A DNA stretch of 64,000 nt, from the NCBI GenBank assembly GCA_030248215.1, contig JASANG010000785.1, positions 1 to 64,000 on the forward strand. The letters run 5' to 3'. The stretch is from Enoplolaimus lenunculus (lineage: Eukaryota; Nematoda; Enoplea; Enoplida; Thoracostomopsidae). Shown here piece after piece: positions 40,097 through 52,283 of this stretch. The translations under genes were made by a program, and so were the position numbers. The notes below the pieces were generated by a model. It made no database searches. It was not told where the DNA came from and saw nothing but the letters and a program-made list of their open reading frames with translations. Position 1 is the stretch's first letter, and each line of letters opens with the position of its first letter.

Positions 40097-43000
40097 ATGA
40101 TGATTCCATTAAACTCAACTCATTCAAATTTGTCAAAATATCCTGACATCAACAACGTTAAGATGCCTACGTTGCATACGATTGACGCTTTGACAAGCCC
40201 TGTCAAAGATCTGAAATCCAATCTTTCCCCGCCTATGTTGCCTTCGATGCCGCTGGGTCCGTTTCCGATCAACTTTGTACCCGATTTTTCAATCCCTTCT
40301 GGTGCCACAGTCCATAACGCGAGACGCTCCAATTTTGCTTCCATGGATCGTTCGGTAGGATGCGACGCAACCTCTGATGAAGCAAAAGTTGAGCTCGATA
40401 GCAGAGAGCTGTGGGAACAATTTTATCGTCTTGGAACTGAAATGGTTATTACAAAGAGTGGACGGTAAGTCGAAGCATTTAAGATTAGGTACATAATGAT
40501 AGTCTTGGAAATAGATTTGTGGTCCATGTTAATTCTGCGAGCACGGCGGCCGACTGGTGGACTTGTGAACTTGGGGACGATGGGAGGTTTAAAATTGACG
40601 TAAAACGTTAGTTTTAATGGTTATTACAAAGAGTGGACGGTAAGTCGAAGCATTTAAGATTAGGTACATAATGATAGTCTTGGAAATAGATTTCTGGTCA
40701 ATGTTAATTCTGCGAGCACGGCGGCCGACTGGTGGACTTGTGAACTTGGGGACGATGGGAGGTTTAAAATTGACGTAAAACGTTAGTTTTAATGGTTATT
40801 ACAAAGAGTGGACGGTAAGGCGAAGCATTTAAGATTAGGTACATAATGATAGTCTTGGAAATAGATTTCTGGTCAACGTTAATTCTGCGAGCACGGCGGC
40901 CGACTGGTGGACTTGTGAACTTGGGGACGATGGGAGGTTTAAAATTGACGTAAACGTTAGTTTTAAACTTATTCTTATTAACAGGCAGGCTTTGATAGCT
41001 AGCATAGGCTATATATTTTAATGCTACGCCCATCTCACAAGGTAATCCCGGCGATTTATCTTACACACACACTCACTTGTATCGATTTGCCCGTTAGAAA
41101 CAGATGTTGCGTTCAGTTTCCGAAATCAAAGTGTGAATAGTGGACGCTTTATAAATATAATTTATTCATATTTGGCACCCAAAACGAGTTTTTTTTTCCT
41201 TTATACACTTTTCCCGATACGGGTCAGCTTAACAGTTTGGCTTTAGAATAGGCTCAAGATTAGGATTTGGGTGAAGGCGTTGGCAAAGTTTTAGACGACA
41301 GTTTAAGCAAGCTGACTGCTTTGGATAACGTGTGCGTTAATCCAAACCTTAAGTTTAATAACCTAAGCTTCAGCGAGAGCCTAAGACGACGGGCAGAAGT
41401 GTGCACGAACCAAAGTTTTTACAGTTCCAAATCAAGGTTAAAATCTTACAGTCTTGTTCTCAAATTCACACATATATAGGTGTCCAAATTATTCAAAACT
41501 TTAATAAGCAATGTTTTAAAGAGTTTATTTACAGATTTTCTATTATTTTACATCATTTTTTAAAACATTAATTAGGTTGTTTGTTGCCAATTTCGCTAAA
41601 TTCACTTCTTTGCTCGTTAGCAATGGAACAAATGACCAATGTATATATAACAGGGCCGTAACAGTAGTATAAGCAAATTTCTAAGCTTATTAAGCCTAAG
41701 CGCAAGATAAGCCTGCACGTAAGCCTAAGCCTAAGCCGAAGCTTAAGCAAAAAGTTAGTGTTAAGCTTAAGCGTACTGTTTGCGTTTCCGTGGAAAAATG
41801 GTCAGCATTTTATTTTTACATGTGCCGAACAAATCATAAACAGCGTCATAAACTTAAGGCCTTTGCTTAAGCTTAAGCATAGACTCACACTTGATTCTAA
41901 TATTGCTCAGAATCTATTCTATACATTAGCCCAGCCACTAGTTGAATTTAGCTTAAACATTCTATATCCTGATCTCTATGTTAGTTGGTTTCGTCCTACA
42001 GTAAGACCATTTCTGTGCTGGCGTTTCTAAATTTGACACGAAACTCTTGAAATCTGGTTCGGCGCGCCGGGTTCAGGTTTAAGTTCGCACTTCCGCACGA
42101 GTGAGAATTTCACCTTCGTTAATCACATAGTTTGGCCCCTGAAATGCTGCTGAACTACATTACCGGTTTCCGGCCAATGCGGCCAGTTGTACTCTCGTAA
42201 CTCGCAAGGTATTAAAGTTAACACCAGTATTCCAGGGCTGGTACAACTTCTGGCAAAATACTTCTCGGCTTATATCGTAAAAATTTTATTGGTTTACTGC
42301 GGTGCAGTGATCAGAAACCATGTATACCGGTCAATAGGTAGTTATATTGAAGGTTTCAAGAGACAGGGTTTATTCAAGAAACCGATTGACACGGTTTCGA
42401 CCAACGTTTTCAAATATATATTATATATACATATCTATATATATTATATATATAATATTATATATATATATATACTAAACATTTAGCGAAGCGCTAACAA
42501 TTATTTCAAGTTGCCAAATTTGCAAATTAAACCCAACCGGCTCCCTAAAGGCTTTCACGGTGGTGAAATTGCAAATATTTGTAACTCCACAACGATTGTG
42601 GTGTATAAACACTTACGCTTGGGTGGGTCTAATTTAGCTGAAAGCAGCCATCATCGGCATATTTAACTCACGAACACAACCTCGAAGGTATTTTCGACTG
42701 AGTTGAAAATTTTATTCTGCGTTATTTTCTCATACATCCTTTTGAACTACAGTAAGACAAATTTTGTTAACAATGAAATTGAGGTAAAGGTTAAATTTTT
42801 GGGCCAGTGTTTACTTTGAGGGTCGTAACAGTAGTGGGCATAAAAATATAAATTCCTAAGTCTAAGCATAAGTCTAAATCTAGGGCCTAAAACGAAAAAT
42901 TTGGCTAAAGCTTGAAAAACGGTATGCCCTTGTAAAGTAAAGATGGGTCAAATTTTGGATAAATTTAAGTTTCATTTCGTTAAATAGTTTGAAGGGACAA

Positions 43001-46000
43001 AGTTGACTGTAATCCGCGGGCAAACGCTGGCGGGGTGAAATTTTTTTTGACATGTATATATACGAATTGAAATTATTTCAACTATGGTATCTAAAAACTC
43101 TTGTTCTTCCAGTATCAGGTTCAATACAAGGACTAATTGCAAGGTGTTTATTAACGCAAATAAAATAACTATGCAGGCTAATGTATAGAGCAGGGCCGGA
43201 GCAATAGTATAACCATATTCCTAAGCCTAAGCCTAAGGCTGCGCCTAAGCGCATGGATGAGCCTATTCCTAAACCTAAGCCTAAGTCTAAGCAAAACAAT
43301 TAGTCTAAAGCTTAAACTGACTCTATTATAGCCGCTCCGGAAAACGATTCGGCCCTGTTCTATACATGCGCCACTTTGCATATTCCAACATATTTACTGC
43401 ACTGTTAAAATAACCAAAGTGAAGCAAAAAGCGCAACCGCAACATCAGCATTCACGAAGGGTAAAAGCTTGTTTATACATCTTGTATATTAATTGTTTTA
43501 TTTTATTTTAGCCGGATGTTTCCTCCGTACAAAGTTCGCGTATCCGGGCTGAACAAAACTGCAAAATACTTTATGCTACTCGATATTGTGCCGTCTGATT
43601 ATTGTCGATACAAATTTCACACGTCAAAATGGATTTTAGCAGGCAAGGCTGATCCGCAAATGCCTAACCGGATGTGAGTTTTGAGACAAGTTTTTGCTGT
43701 TGATAAGTTCAATTTGAGTGTCATCGTCTTGTCGGTATCTTTTTTACATATCACATCAGGCGGAAACTACCGGTATGACTTAACACTAAAATATTGTTCT
43801 AAAAATACCTATATCGAATTCGAAAAATTTTAAGACGTACTATATTTAGCATTTGAAACTGTTTCGCTTTTTAAGTTAACCAATAGCATTCACAGTACTA
43901 TTTGGTGAAAGTAACACCCTGATAGAAAATTCGTGGGGCCTTTCAAACTGGCACATTTAAACTCACGATGCTCAGCCCATATCCCTAGGTTTGGGCAACC
44001 CAACTCCAATGAGTGATCCATCCCTAAGAAACAAAAATTTCTATTTCAAAATGCGCCTGACATCTCACCCGCGTTGGTCGTGAGTTTTCTTTCACTGTTC
44101 TACCCGTTTCGGGGTTATTTTAATTACTTGAAACACTTGACACACCTTAACGACCAGGCTGCTAAATGAAAAAAAAACTCGATCAACGGGAAAACTTGTG
44201 TTTCCCACAGAGAAATGCTTAATCGACCCTGGCTTGAGGAGGAGCCACCACCCTTTGCCTCTGTTGATAACTTTTGCTCTGTAGATGAAAGCTTCGATGC
44301 ACCTTGCACCCAAAAACCAACAGTTAGAACTTAACTACTCATACATACTTGGCTTGCTAACAGGTTCCCACGTATATATACTACGAAAGCGGACTGTTTT
44401 TCCGCTGGACAGTAATAATGTAAGCTTTTAAGCGTTAAACTAATTTGTTTTCTTAGGCTTACACTTAGGAATATGCTTATACTACTGTTACGGCCATGAT
44501 CTATTTGGTACTTTTAGGCACTAACTTGTCACATTGGATTTATGAACTTCTAAACTCACGGTTTTATTTCCAGTCTTTTTCACTTGTTACTCTTAAATTA
44601 ATGACAATTAATATTTTTTCATTTTTTGGCATACGGGCCTAACTGATAAACATTAATAAAAAGATTATCTTTAAAATATTTCAGTATAATTTTAAACGCT
44701 TGTGGTATACGATTGTTTTGATAAACTTAATTTTTTAAGGTACATTCATCCAGACAGCCCAGCGACCGGTGAACAATGGATGCAAAAGTTGATTTCGTTT
44801 CATAAACTGAAACTCACAAACAATCCTGGCGATAAGCATGGATATGTAAGCAGTACTTTCGGTATCGCGCGTGTTGTATTTCTGCGTTATAGATTAGTTG
44901 GCCTATGCAAACATCAGGGTCAGGACGTTTTACTGCGGGACTGCAATAAAGTAAATTCGTTTCTGATTCACCTCAAATTCCTACATACTCCTCAGGAAAT
45001 TTTTACCCCTCCTAGTATGCTAAGTTAGCTACTGGACAGATTTATTAAAAGCAGAGACATTTTCAATCGTTTGACTCTGATCAGCCAACAATTTCCAACT
45101 TTAAGACGTTGAAACGCGTAGACTGTGTTGGTTTCTATAGGTGTGAAAAAATATTAAAAAGACAAATTCATTATAACATTAATATTCCTAAATTAGGTTC
45201 ACAATTTATAGTCTTGTTTTAACTTTTTTCTAGACAATACTCAATTCAATGCACAAGTATCAACCTCGATTTCATATGGTTCGTTGTGATGATATTTCTA
45301 AATTAGCATACAGCCGATATCAAACGTATTTCTTTAAAGAAACCGAATTTATTGCAGTTACTGCGTATCAAAATGAAAAGGTAAAAACTTTTTAGGTACA
45401 TCTGTTTAAAGTTAATCATTATAGAAATGTTGGCCAATGTAAACAACGAAGCGGAACAATATTATAAGTATATTCCTAAACCTATGCCTAAGCATAAACC
45501 TAAGCATAAGAATAAGCATATTACTAAGCCTAAACCTAAGCCTAACCAAGCAAAAAATTTGTCTAAAGCTTAAGCTTACTCTATTCGAGTCCCACAAAAA
45601 ACGTTCCTCCCCTGATCTTTACATGGGCCGAAATGTTTCAAGAATTTCGTCATCCAAATCAACTTCAAGTACGTGATCGTTTGTCTTAACGTGGTAAATT
45701 TCATTAAAAACGTGACAAATTTTAGGGACGGAGCAGCCACCCCATACCCCCATTTGGAGGAGATCCCTCCCCTAAAGGGCCTCCAACCTAACCGGTTGAA
45801 ACAAAAACCGCTTAAGTTTTAAAATGCGTCTGGCTTCTCGCTCGCTTCGTTGGCGAGTTTGGTGACCACCACCCTGGAATTTGAGGGACCCACCCTGTAA
45901 TTTGGGGGGAGCTTCCACCCCTGCCTGCTCATAAACTGATAAATTTCGCAGATGAGCATTTGCTAAGTTTTACAAAACCTATCATCAGCTGGTTTCAGAT

Positions 46001-49000
46001 GCTACAGACATTTTGAGGATACGAGCGTAGATTACAGCTTACGTTCTATTTCTTATTCCGGTTATGTCTCGGTTCAATTAGAACCTTTATTCCTTATTCT
46101 AAGGTTTATATGTGAGTCGCTGAATTAGGGTTATCTTAGTTTTTAAAATCACATACATACATATATACATATATTAATATATAGGTGCTAACCGCAGTTG
46201 AAAATAATGGTCTTACACTTGGAGTTTGTCACCGTGTTTTATGTGAATGTGTTACAAATTTACACTCTACCAAGTTTGCAAAGTCCTTCTATTTGGATAA
46301 AGGTGTTTGGGTTCCTTTGTAATCGGCTTCATCGTTCAAGTTGTATTCCTTCAAGCATAGCGCCGTAGCTGAGAATTTTATTATCTATTAAAGTGACACA
46401 ATTTCTACAGTAGTACTCGCTCAAGAGACAAACACAACCCAGAAGAATGGTCTAAACGATGAACGTAGCCAAATTGAGATACTTTCATTTAGTGTAATGC
46501 TTAAAGTCTCTGTTAGCCTTGGCGTTTATGGGGCAGATACGGTTGAAGTTGAGTATTTGCCATAATTTTTGACGTATATATAGCTGAAAATTTATATATT
46601 GTTGAAAAACATGACTTGAATGAAATGCACCTTTGTCTAATGGTGATAGTACGTTGGTTTTTTGAGGGATAGCGGAGATTTATCTCTCTGATATTTCTGG
46701 AAAAATTCAAAAATAGTTTTAGTATAAGTTTATAGAGATCTTACAGGTCAGAAAACTTTATTTAATACTTTACGCCAGGTATACTCTTTTGACCGTGAAT
46801 CTTGGCTGCGCTTCTGGCGCAAGTAAACGTCAGTTTACACAGATGTGATTAATTTTTTACAGTAGCGCAAACAGCAGATTTCACTAAAATTACATTTGTT
46901 TCAGATAACTCAACTCAAAATAGACAATAATCCATTTGCGAAAGGATTTCGAGAACAAACAACCGTTCGTCGTGAAAAATCCTACAGGTAAAGCGGCACT
47001 GTTATACTTGTAGTTGCGTTGTACTTTACAGTGCCGAACGCTACCGCTCGTTACCGCACGCCGCTATGCGGTGCTAACAAAAATATACCCAAATTGTATT
47101 TTGTGGAATTTTTAATATAAAATGTTTTACTGTGCCGTGCGTCGACACGCGGTGAGTATAACGCAACCCTTAATGTTGATCGAGAAAAAAGAACAAATAT
47201 CTATTCACAAAGCCTTTGTTCGGCTATTTTAATATAAAATGTTTTACTGTACCGTGCGTCGACACGCGGTGAGTATAACGCAACCCTTAATGTTGATTGA
47301 GGAAAAAAGAACAAATATCTATTCACAAAGCCTTTGTTCGGCTATTTTAATATAAAATGTTTTACTGTGCCGTGCGTCGACACGCGGTGAGTATAACGCA
47401 ACCCTTTATGTTGATTGAGGAAAAAAGAACAAATATCTATTCACAAAGCCTTTGTTCGGCTATTTTAATATAAAATGTTTTACTGTGCCGTGCGTCGACA
47501 CGCGGTGAGTATTACGCAACCCTTAATGTTGATTGAGAAAAAAGAACAAATATCTATTCACAAAGCCTTTGTTCGGCTATTTTAATATAAAATGTTTTAC
47601 TGTGCCGTGCGTCGACACGCGGTGAGCATAACGCAAACCTTAATGTTGATCGAGAAAAAAAGAACAAATATCTATTCACAAAGCCTTTGTTCGGCTATTT
47701 TAATATAAAATGTTTTACTGTGCCGTGCGTCGACACGCGGTGAGTATTACGCAACCCTTAATGTTGATTGAGAAAAAAAGAACAAATATCTATTCACAAA
47801 GCCTTTGTTCGGCTATTTTAATATAAAATGTTTTACTGTGCCGTGCGTCGACACGCGGTGAGTATAACGCAACCCTTAATGTTGATCGAGAAAAAAAGAA
47901 CAAATATCTATTCACAAAGCCTTTGTTCGGCTATTTTAATATAAAATGTTTTACTGTGCCGTGCGTCGACACGCGGTGAGCATAACGCAACCCTTAATGT
48001 TGATCGAGAAAAAAAGAACAAATATCTATTCACAAAGCCTTTGTTCGGCTATTTTAATATAAAATGTTTTACTGTGCCGTGCGTCGACACGCGGTGAGCA
48101 TAACGCAACCCTTAATGTTGATCGAGAAAAAAAGAACAAATATCTATTCACAAAGCCTTTGTTCGGCTATTACATTTTGTTGAAATAGTGTTTTTATTGA
48201 AATATCGCAAATTATATTTTTACATTTCCAGTTGCGTAATAAATAGATGAGATATTAGCTGCATCAGGCATTCGATTTTTATTCGCACCATAGACACCGA
48301 GCGGATTGCTTTTTCGGCGCAGAAATATTTTGTTTAAATGTGAATATTTAAGCTTATGTGGTGGTATTTTGTTTTGTTTAGACGCTTAGCCCACCAGTCC
48401 TGCGTTTAACTTTTAACTAAACTAGCGGTCTCAGCTATTTTCAGCTGATATTAACTTATTATGACAGACCCACGACGAATAATTGTTGATAGACGGTCAA
48501 GAAACTTTATGGAAAACGCAAAAATAATATCTAAACGGACCCGTTGCTAGAACCGGCACATTACAGACCTGTACCCTGCAAGTTATTGTAACTGTTAAAA
48601 CAAATTTCGGACAGTGAGGACATCAATGTCTATATACACACGAAAAAGTATTTCTGAATATATTTAGAAAAGTGTTTTCTGTGGCAAATCAGAAAAGTTT
48701 TGCTGATATTTAAGACAATTTTTCTTAAAATAACTGGAAAACGTTTATTTTCAGACTTTATTTCAAAACGATTTTTGAAAACATTTCTGTTATAACAGAA
48801 ATACTTTTCAAGTGCACCTTGCTAATCATGTTTTTCAAATGTAAGAAATTTTTTCTTAAATATCAGAAATATCATTTTGAGTGTAGAGTTTCCAGCGCTA
48901 GACTATCACAATTAACTGATATATTCGTGGTTTTAGCGTCACAGAGCAATACGGCAAACGCAGCTGTATTTCGCTAAGAAGCAGCGATCAATCACAAAAT

Positions 49001-50568
49001 TTGGAACGAACTGATAGTAGTGTTGAAACGCGTGCTAACGTCAGTTTTCCAAATTTACGCAACGCATTCCAATATACAGGTGAATTTTAAGTTGATTTCA
49101 GTGAGTAAAAAGTTGCTGAAAAATAACTGCAACTTAAAATTTCAGATATTTTTTGTTTTGAATATTTATATAAAACAGTAATAAAGTTCGGTAAACGCGT
49201 TTAAGTGTTTGCAGCTTTGTAACGCAGTGGCGGATTCAGAAATCTCTAAAAGCCGCCGCCATGAGAGGTAGTGTAGTGACAAAATATTATAAGCGAAGTG
49301 AGCGAGAATCCAAATGCTATTTAGTGCTAAAACTTAATACAACAACTTTGTGTGTGATTCGTGTTGACAAGCCTAGTACGGGGTTGACCTCTGGTTGAAT
49401 CCGTCAGTGGTCTACTAATTATATGCTTTTCAGGAATATATATATCAGTATTCCCCAACTCTTGTCTTTGTCACTACAGTATTTCGTTTTTATAGATGCA
49501 CCAGCGAAACCGCAACAAGAATTCCGATTACAAGACGTTGCCAGTTGTGCGAAGGCTTGCTGGACCGTGGATCAACAAAGACTCGAACGTCCGAACTTTA
49601 GCAATGGTTTAAATTCAGATTTAGTGCCCCCTCCATATGGTAGCTTAGCCGACAAACACCCTTCTTTGAACCCGATTTCAACCGCAGCGTTCAACCCAAG
49701 CTCGTTCTCTTGCAGTCTGAATCCTTTGCCTGCTACGCTACCGACCTCTCCAGTTTTGCTTGCTAGTTTGTTTCACTCACTGGCAAATTGTTCGACACAA
49801 CCATGTTTTGGATTGTTACACAAGCAATATGAAAATCAGTTCAACTCGACAGAATTGGACGAGTCCAAAGTTAAGCGTTCATCTGGAGCGTTACGATCAG
49901 CAATCAAACCAGTACCGCATCATTCATGCGAACGCCAATCCGCGAGTCAAGCGGATACATTCAACTCAACACTGGCTTTGACATCAAACAACGTAACCGA
50001 ATCCAGGTCAACTCCCAGGTTTTCGAGCCAGGAATATCATCCAAACTATTATCTTTCAAACCAGAAAACCAAAATAATTTCAAGTCCAAACTCTATGCAA
50101 GAATCGCCTGTTTTTACACCAGCATTTAATTTTGTATCCCCGCTTGTCGCGCTTCGAGCCCCTCGTAGCCATCCCCCGTGCACCCTATGTTCGCCGACCC
50201 GACTTGATCTAAACTTAACCTCTGTCAGCGATACTTCAACAGTTTATTCTGCAAGCGATCAAAGCTCAGGGGATAAATGTTGCTCGAGTTGTGACGAAAT
50301 GTCGTCCCCTTCGACAGTTCCGTTTTTGTCTCCAAAACCCGCACAGTTTCCGGCGGTACTTTGCGACAATCTTGAACCAGTGTCAGAAGAGGTAAAGCTC
50401 AGCATAAATGATAAACTAGAAAATGTTCAGCCCCTTCCAACCAAACTACCATTAAGTGGACAACTTACTGGGATGCTGGACGTCCGTACTTCAACTCGTA
50501 AGGCAGAACGCCAAAAACCAGTCAATAAACAGTTTGCGTTTTCTATTGATATGATATTGAATAGCTAA
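40097..50568 (+). CDS. TBX2: T-box transcription factor, TBX2/TBX3 (omb) class
   Basis: Exons 40097-40464, 43512-43673, 44740-44845, 45234-45380, 46905-46988, 48947-49079 and 49496-50568; 690 residues, all phases consistent. The T-box spans about residues 97-289: [98 protein letters not shown] and PFAKGF. These follow TBX2/3 and Drosophila omb in wording (for example [14 protein letters not shown] and [11 protein letters not shown]). It is a nuclear DNA-binding factor; vertebrate relatives are mainly repressors. The N-terminal 96 residues and the C-terminal 400 residues are Ser/Pro-rich and poorly conserved, ending in an FSIDMIL motif. The start is the first ATG of a frame running straight into the T-box. 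The acceptor of exon 6 (48945-48946, CACAGAG) was chosen to keep frame with exon 5 and is the least certain junction. Confidence 0.93.
40441..40964 (+). repeat. Tandem triplication of T-box exon 1 end plus splice donor
   Basis: Three head-to-tail units of 175, 175 and 174 bases (40441-40615, 40616-40790, 40791-40964). Each begins AATGGTTATTACAAAGAGTG and includes the last coding codons of exon 1 (MVITKSGR) with the donor GACG/GTAAGT. The first unit holds the real exon end; the two others lie in intron 1. Copies 2 and 3 differ from copy 1 at only a few bases; copy 3 has GTAAGG instead of GTAAGT. Reading through the first donor meets TAA at once, so the extra donors cannot extend the protein. 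Confidence 0.95.
41634..41826 (+). repeat. TTAGGC-bearing MITE-like copy
   Basis: GACCAATGTATATATAACAG then GGCCGTAACAGTAGTATAAG at the left, TTTTATTTTTACATGTGCC at the right, CCTAAG array and AAAAGTTAGTGTTAAGCTTA inside. Located in T-box intron 1. Confidence 0.75.
42802..42950 (+). repeat. TTAGGC-bearing MITE-like copy, short
   Basis: GGCCAGTGTTTACTTTGAGG then GTCGTAACAGTAGTGGGCAT at the left; AAAGTAAAGATGGGTCA at the right. The array is reduced to a few CTAAG units. T-box intron 1. Confidence 0.6.
43176..43372 (+). repeat. TTAGGC-bearing MITE-like copy, well preserved
   Basis: Left GGCTAATGTATAGAGCAGGG then CCGGAGCAATAGTATAACC; right TTCGGCCCTGTTCTATACAT then GCGCC, inverted repeats of about 25 bases. 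The interior has CCTAAG arrays, AACAATTAGTCTAAAGCTTA and ACTCTATTATAGCCGC. It ends 139 bases before T-box exon 2. Confidence 0.86.
44381..44510 (-). repeat. TTAGGC-type copy, partial
   Basis: GAAAGCGGACTGTTTTTCCG, CTGGACAGTAATAATGTAAG, TTCTTAGGCTTACACTTAGG, ACTACTGTTACGGCCATGAT and CTATTTGG, matching the minus orientation of the family with a much shortened array. It lies in T-box intron 2. Confidence 0.65.
45432..45629 (+). repeat. TTAGGC-bearing MITE-like copy
   Basis: Left GGCCAATGTAAACAACGAAG then CGGAACAATATTATAAGTAT; right TCCCCTGATCTTTACATGGG then CC. Interior CCTAAG/CATAAG array and AAATTTGTCTAAAGCTTAAG. It begins 52 bases after the donor of T-box exon 4. Confidence 0.8.
47021..47172. 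repeat. GC-rich dispersed repeat, copy 2
   Basis: Opens CTTTACAGTGCCGAACGCTA, continues GCCGCTATGCGGTGCTAACA and ends GGTGAGTATAACGCAACCCT. It is colinear with 22493-22655. Its right end forms the first part of the nine-copy array that follows. Confidence 0.55.
47110..48172 (+). repeat. Nine-copy 118-base tandem array in T-box intron 5
   Basis: The marker TGTGCCGTGCGTCGACACG (TGTACC in copy 2) starts at 47131, 47249, 47366, 47484, 47601, 47719, 47837, 47955 and 48073, a period of 117-118. Units differ mainly by A-run length (GAGAAAAAA) and single bases such as GTGAGTATA/GTGAGCATA, indicating recent expansion or homogenisation. Each unit joins the right end of the GC-rich dispersed repeat to about 60 bases of its flank (TTGATTGAG through CCTTTGTTCGGCTATTTTAA). 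Confidence 0.96.
48635..48885. repeat. AT-rich MITE, TACAC ends
   Basis: Left end TACACACGAAAAAGTATTTC then TGA; right end TCAGAAATATCATTTTGAGT then GTA: imperfect inverted repeats about 22 bases long around 251 bases. Internal words such as TTTCTTAAA and GAAAA.TTT recur in both senses, so the whole element can fold back. A TA target duplication is possible on the left (TATATACAC) but not proven. It ends 61 bases before T-box exon 6. Confidence 0.65.
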
Positions 50569-50670
50569 AATGGTTTACGTTAGATTTTAGTTACGATATT
50601 TAGAAGAATACATTTACCTAAAAGTGTATCTAGGCTTTGATCTATAACTACGATGTCTATATTCTCAATC

Positions 50671-50866
50671 GAACAAAGATCAGGGCGTAACGTTTTTCTG
50701 TGAGACTAGAAATGAGTAGGCTTAAGCTTTAGACTAGTTTTTTGGCTTGTCTTAGACTTAGGCTTAGGAATATACTCATTCTCATGCTTATTCTTAATCT
50801 TAGGCTTAGGCTTAGGCTTACGAATATGCTTATAATACTGTTCCGCTCCTGTCATTTACATTGGCC
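50671..50866 (-). repeat. TTAGGC-bearing MITE-like copy
   Basis: Left GAACAAAGATCAGGGCGTAA then CGTTTTTCTGTGAGAC; GTAGGCTTAAGCTTTAGACT; arrays of CTTAGGCTTAGG; right TATAATACTGTTCCGCTCCT then GTCATTTACATTGGCC. It is the minus orientation of the family and starts about 100 bases after the T-box stop codon, so it may fall in the 3' untranslated region. Confidence 0.8.
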
Positions 50867-51827
50867 ATAGCGCCTAATATAACTTAAAGACACTAAAATT
50901 AGGGAAAATTGATCTTCGAGTATTGGAAAATGTTTTTCTTCATTTAGTTCCGTCGCTGCGAAACGTATTTGTATACCTACCGAATACTGGAAAAGATTAT
51001 ACATAGGCTTGTAGTTTTAGATTTAGGTTTGTTTACTTTACCAGGTACAAGTCTACGAGCAATTGCAATGTTAGCTTACTTGACTTTTGCCAATTTTGCG
51101 ATGTTTTGAACCGTTTACTGTTTTTAAACATCCTATTCTGGTTGTAGCTAATATTCGTTAGGTATCTGATTGCATAATAAGCAAAAATAATTGCGTTGTA
51201 TGTTGCTTGCTGAAATGTTTGCAGTTGTGCCATAATTTAATTATGCAACTTTTATCATTTTCTGCTTAATGCTTAAATTTTTACGTATTAATAATGCACA
51301 GGCTGTAAGTATTATTGCCTTTTCAACAGCGTCATGAAAACTGGTGCATCCATACAACCACGTTTTTGTACACTTTCGTCTTTAAGCTTAAAATTTAAGG
51401 CTTAGACAGTGGCTTAGATTTACGCTGGAGGTGAAGCGTAAGCGTTGCAAAAATGTGTTCCTATGCCTAAACCTAAGCCTAAGTCTAAGCAAAAATGTAA
51501 TCTAGGATCTAAACCTACTTTTATAGACCCACCAGAAACCTTTACACCGTTTAAAGTAACATGGGCCAGCCTAAGTCTGGGGGGGGAGTATACGAGAGCC
51601 AAGGTTTAGGAGCCAAAACCCGGGGCCGTAAAAATTTGAGTAAAAAGGTTTTGTACATCTAAAACAAGGTTGCCCTTCTTGTGAATGTGGATGTTGCACT
51701 TGCCCTTTTTGCTTTATTCTGTTATTAGTACAGTTTGTATTTTGGTTTATGCATAATTATTTTATTTACTATAATAAACACCTCTGATACATAAGCTGTT
51801 CGCGTTTACTCTTCTCTAACATGATTC

Positions 51828-52024
51828 GGACCATGTAAAAATCAGGGCGGAATGTTTTTCTATTGGACTGCAATAGAGTAAGCTTAAGCTTTAGACCAAT
51901 GTTTTGCTTATGCTTAGACTCAGGTATAAACTCATTCTTAGACTTAGGTTTAGGCTTAGGCTTAGGGTCCAGGCTTAGGAGTATGCGTTTACAACTATTA
52001 CGGCATTGTTCTATACATTGACCC
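51828..52024 (-). repeat. TTAGGC-bearing MITE-like copy
   Basis: Left GGACCATGTAAAAATCAGGG then CGGAATGTTTTTCTATTGGA; TAGAGTAAGCTTAAGCTTTA; CTTAGGCTTAGG arrays; right TACGGCATTGTTCTATACAT then TGACCC. Confidence 0.8.
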
Positions 52025-52283
52025 AGGAATCACATTAGAAGTTAAATTGGTTTTCAGATTACAAATCAAAAGACATTCACCGGGGAAACGGCCAACTTAT
52101 ACATTTTTGAAACAACAATTTTCTATCGTAGAACTTGTTTCAGTACTTCAAACGTTTAAAGCTTCGTTGATTTCGCTAAATTTTTCACTTGATATTACTT
52201 GTGTTTAAATTTGAATTTACAAAATTTTGTTTTTGAAACTCGTAATTGATTCGTTAAAATTGAAGCAAAAACCATTGTACAGA

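Larger units (their letters stand above)
50569..52283. other. Spacer between T-box and MSP genes
   Basis: 1.7 kb without a recognisable exon. It contains two TTAGGC-type MITE copies (listed separately), a further fragment at 51390-51570, and AT-rich sequence. The open frame 51033-51233 on the minus strand has no recognisable motif. Confidence 0.6.
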
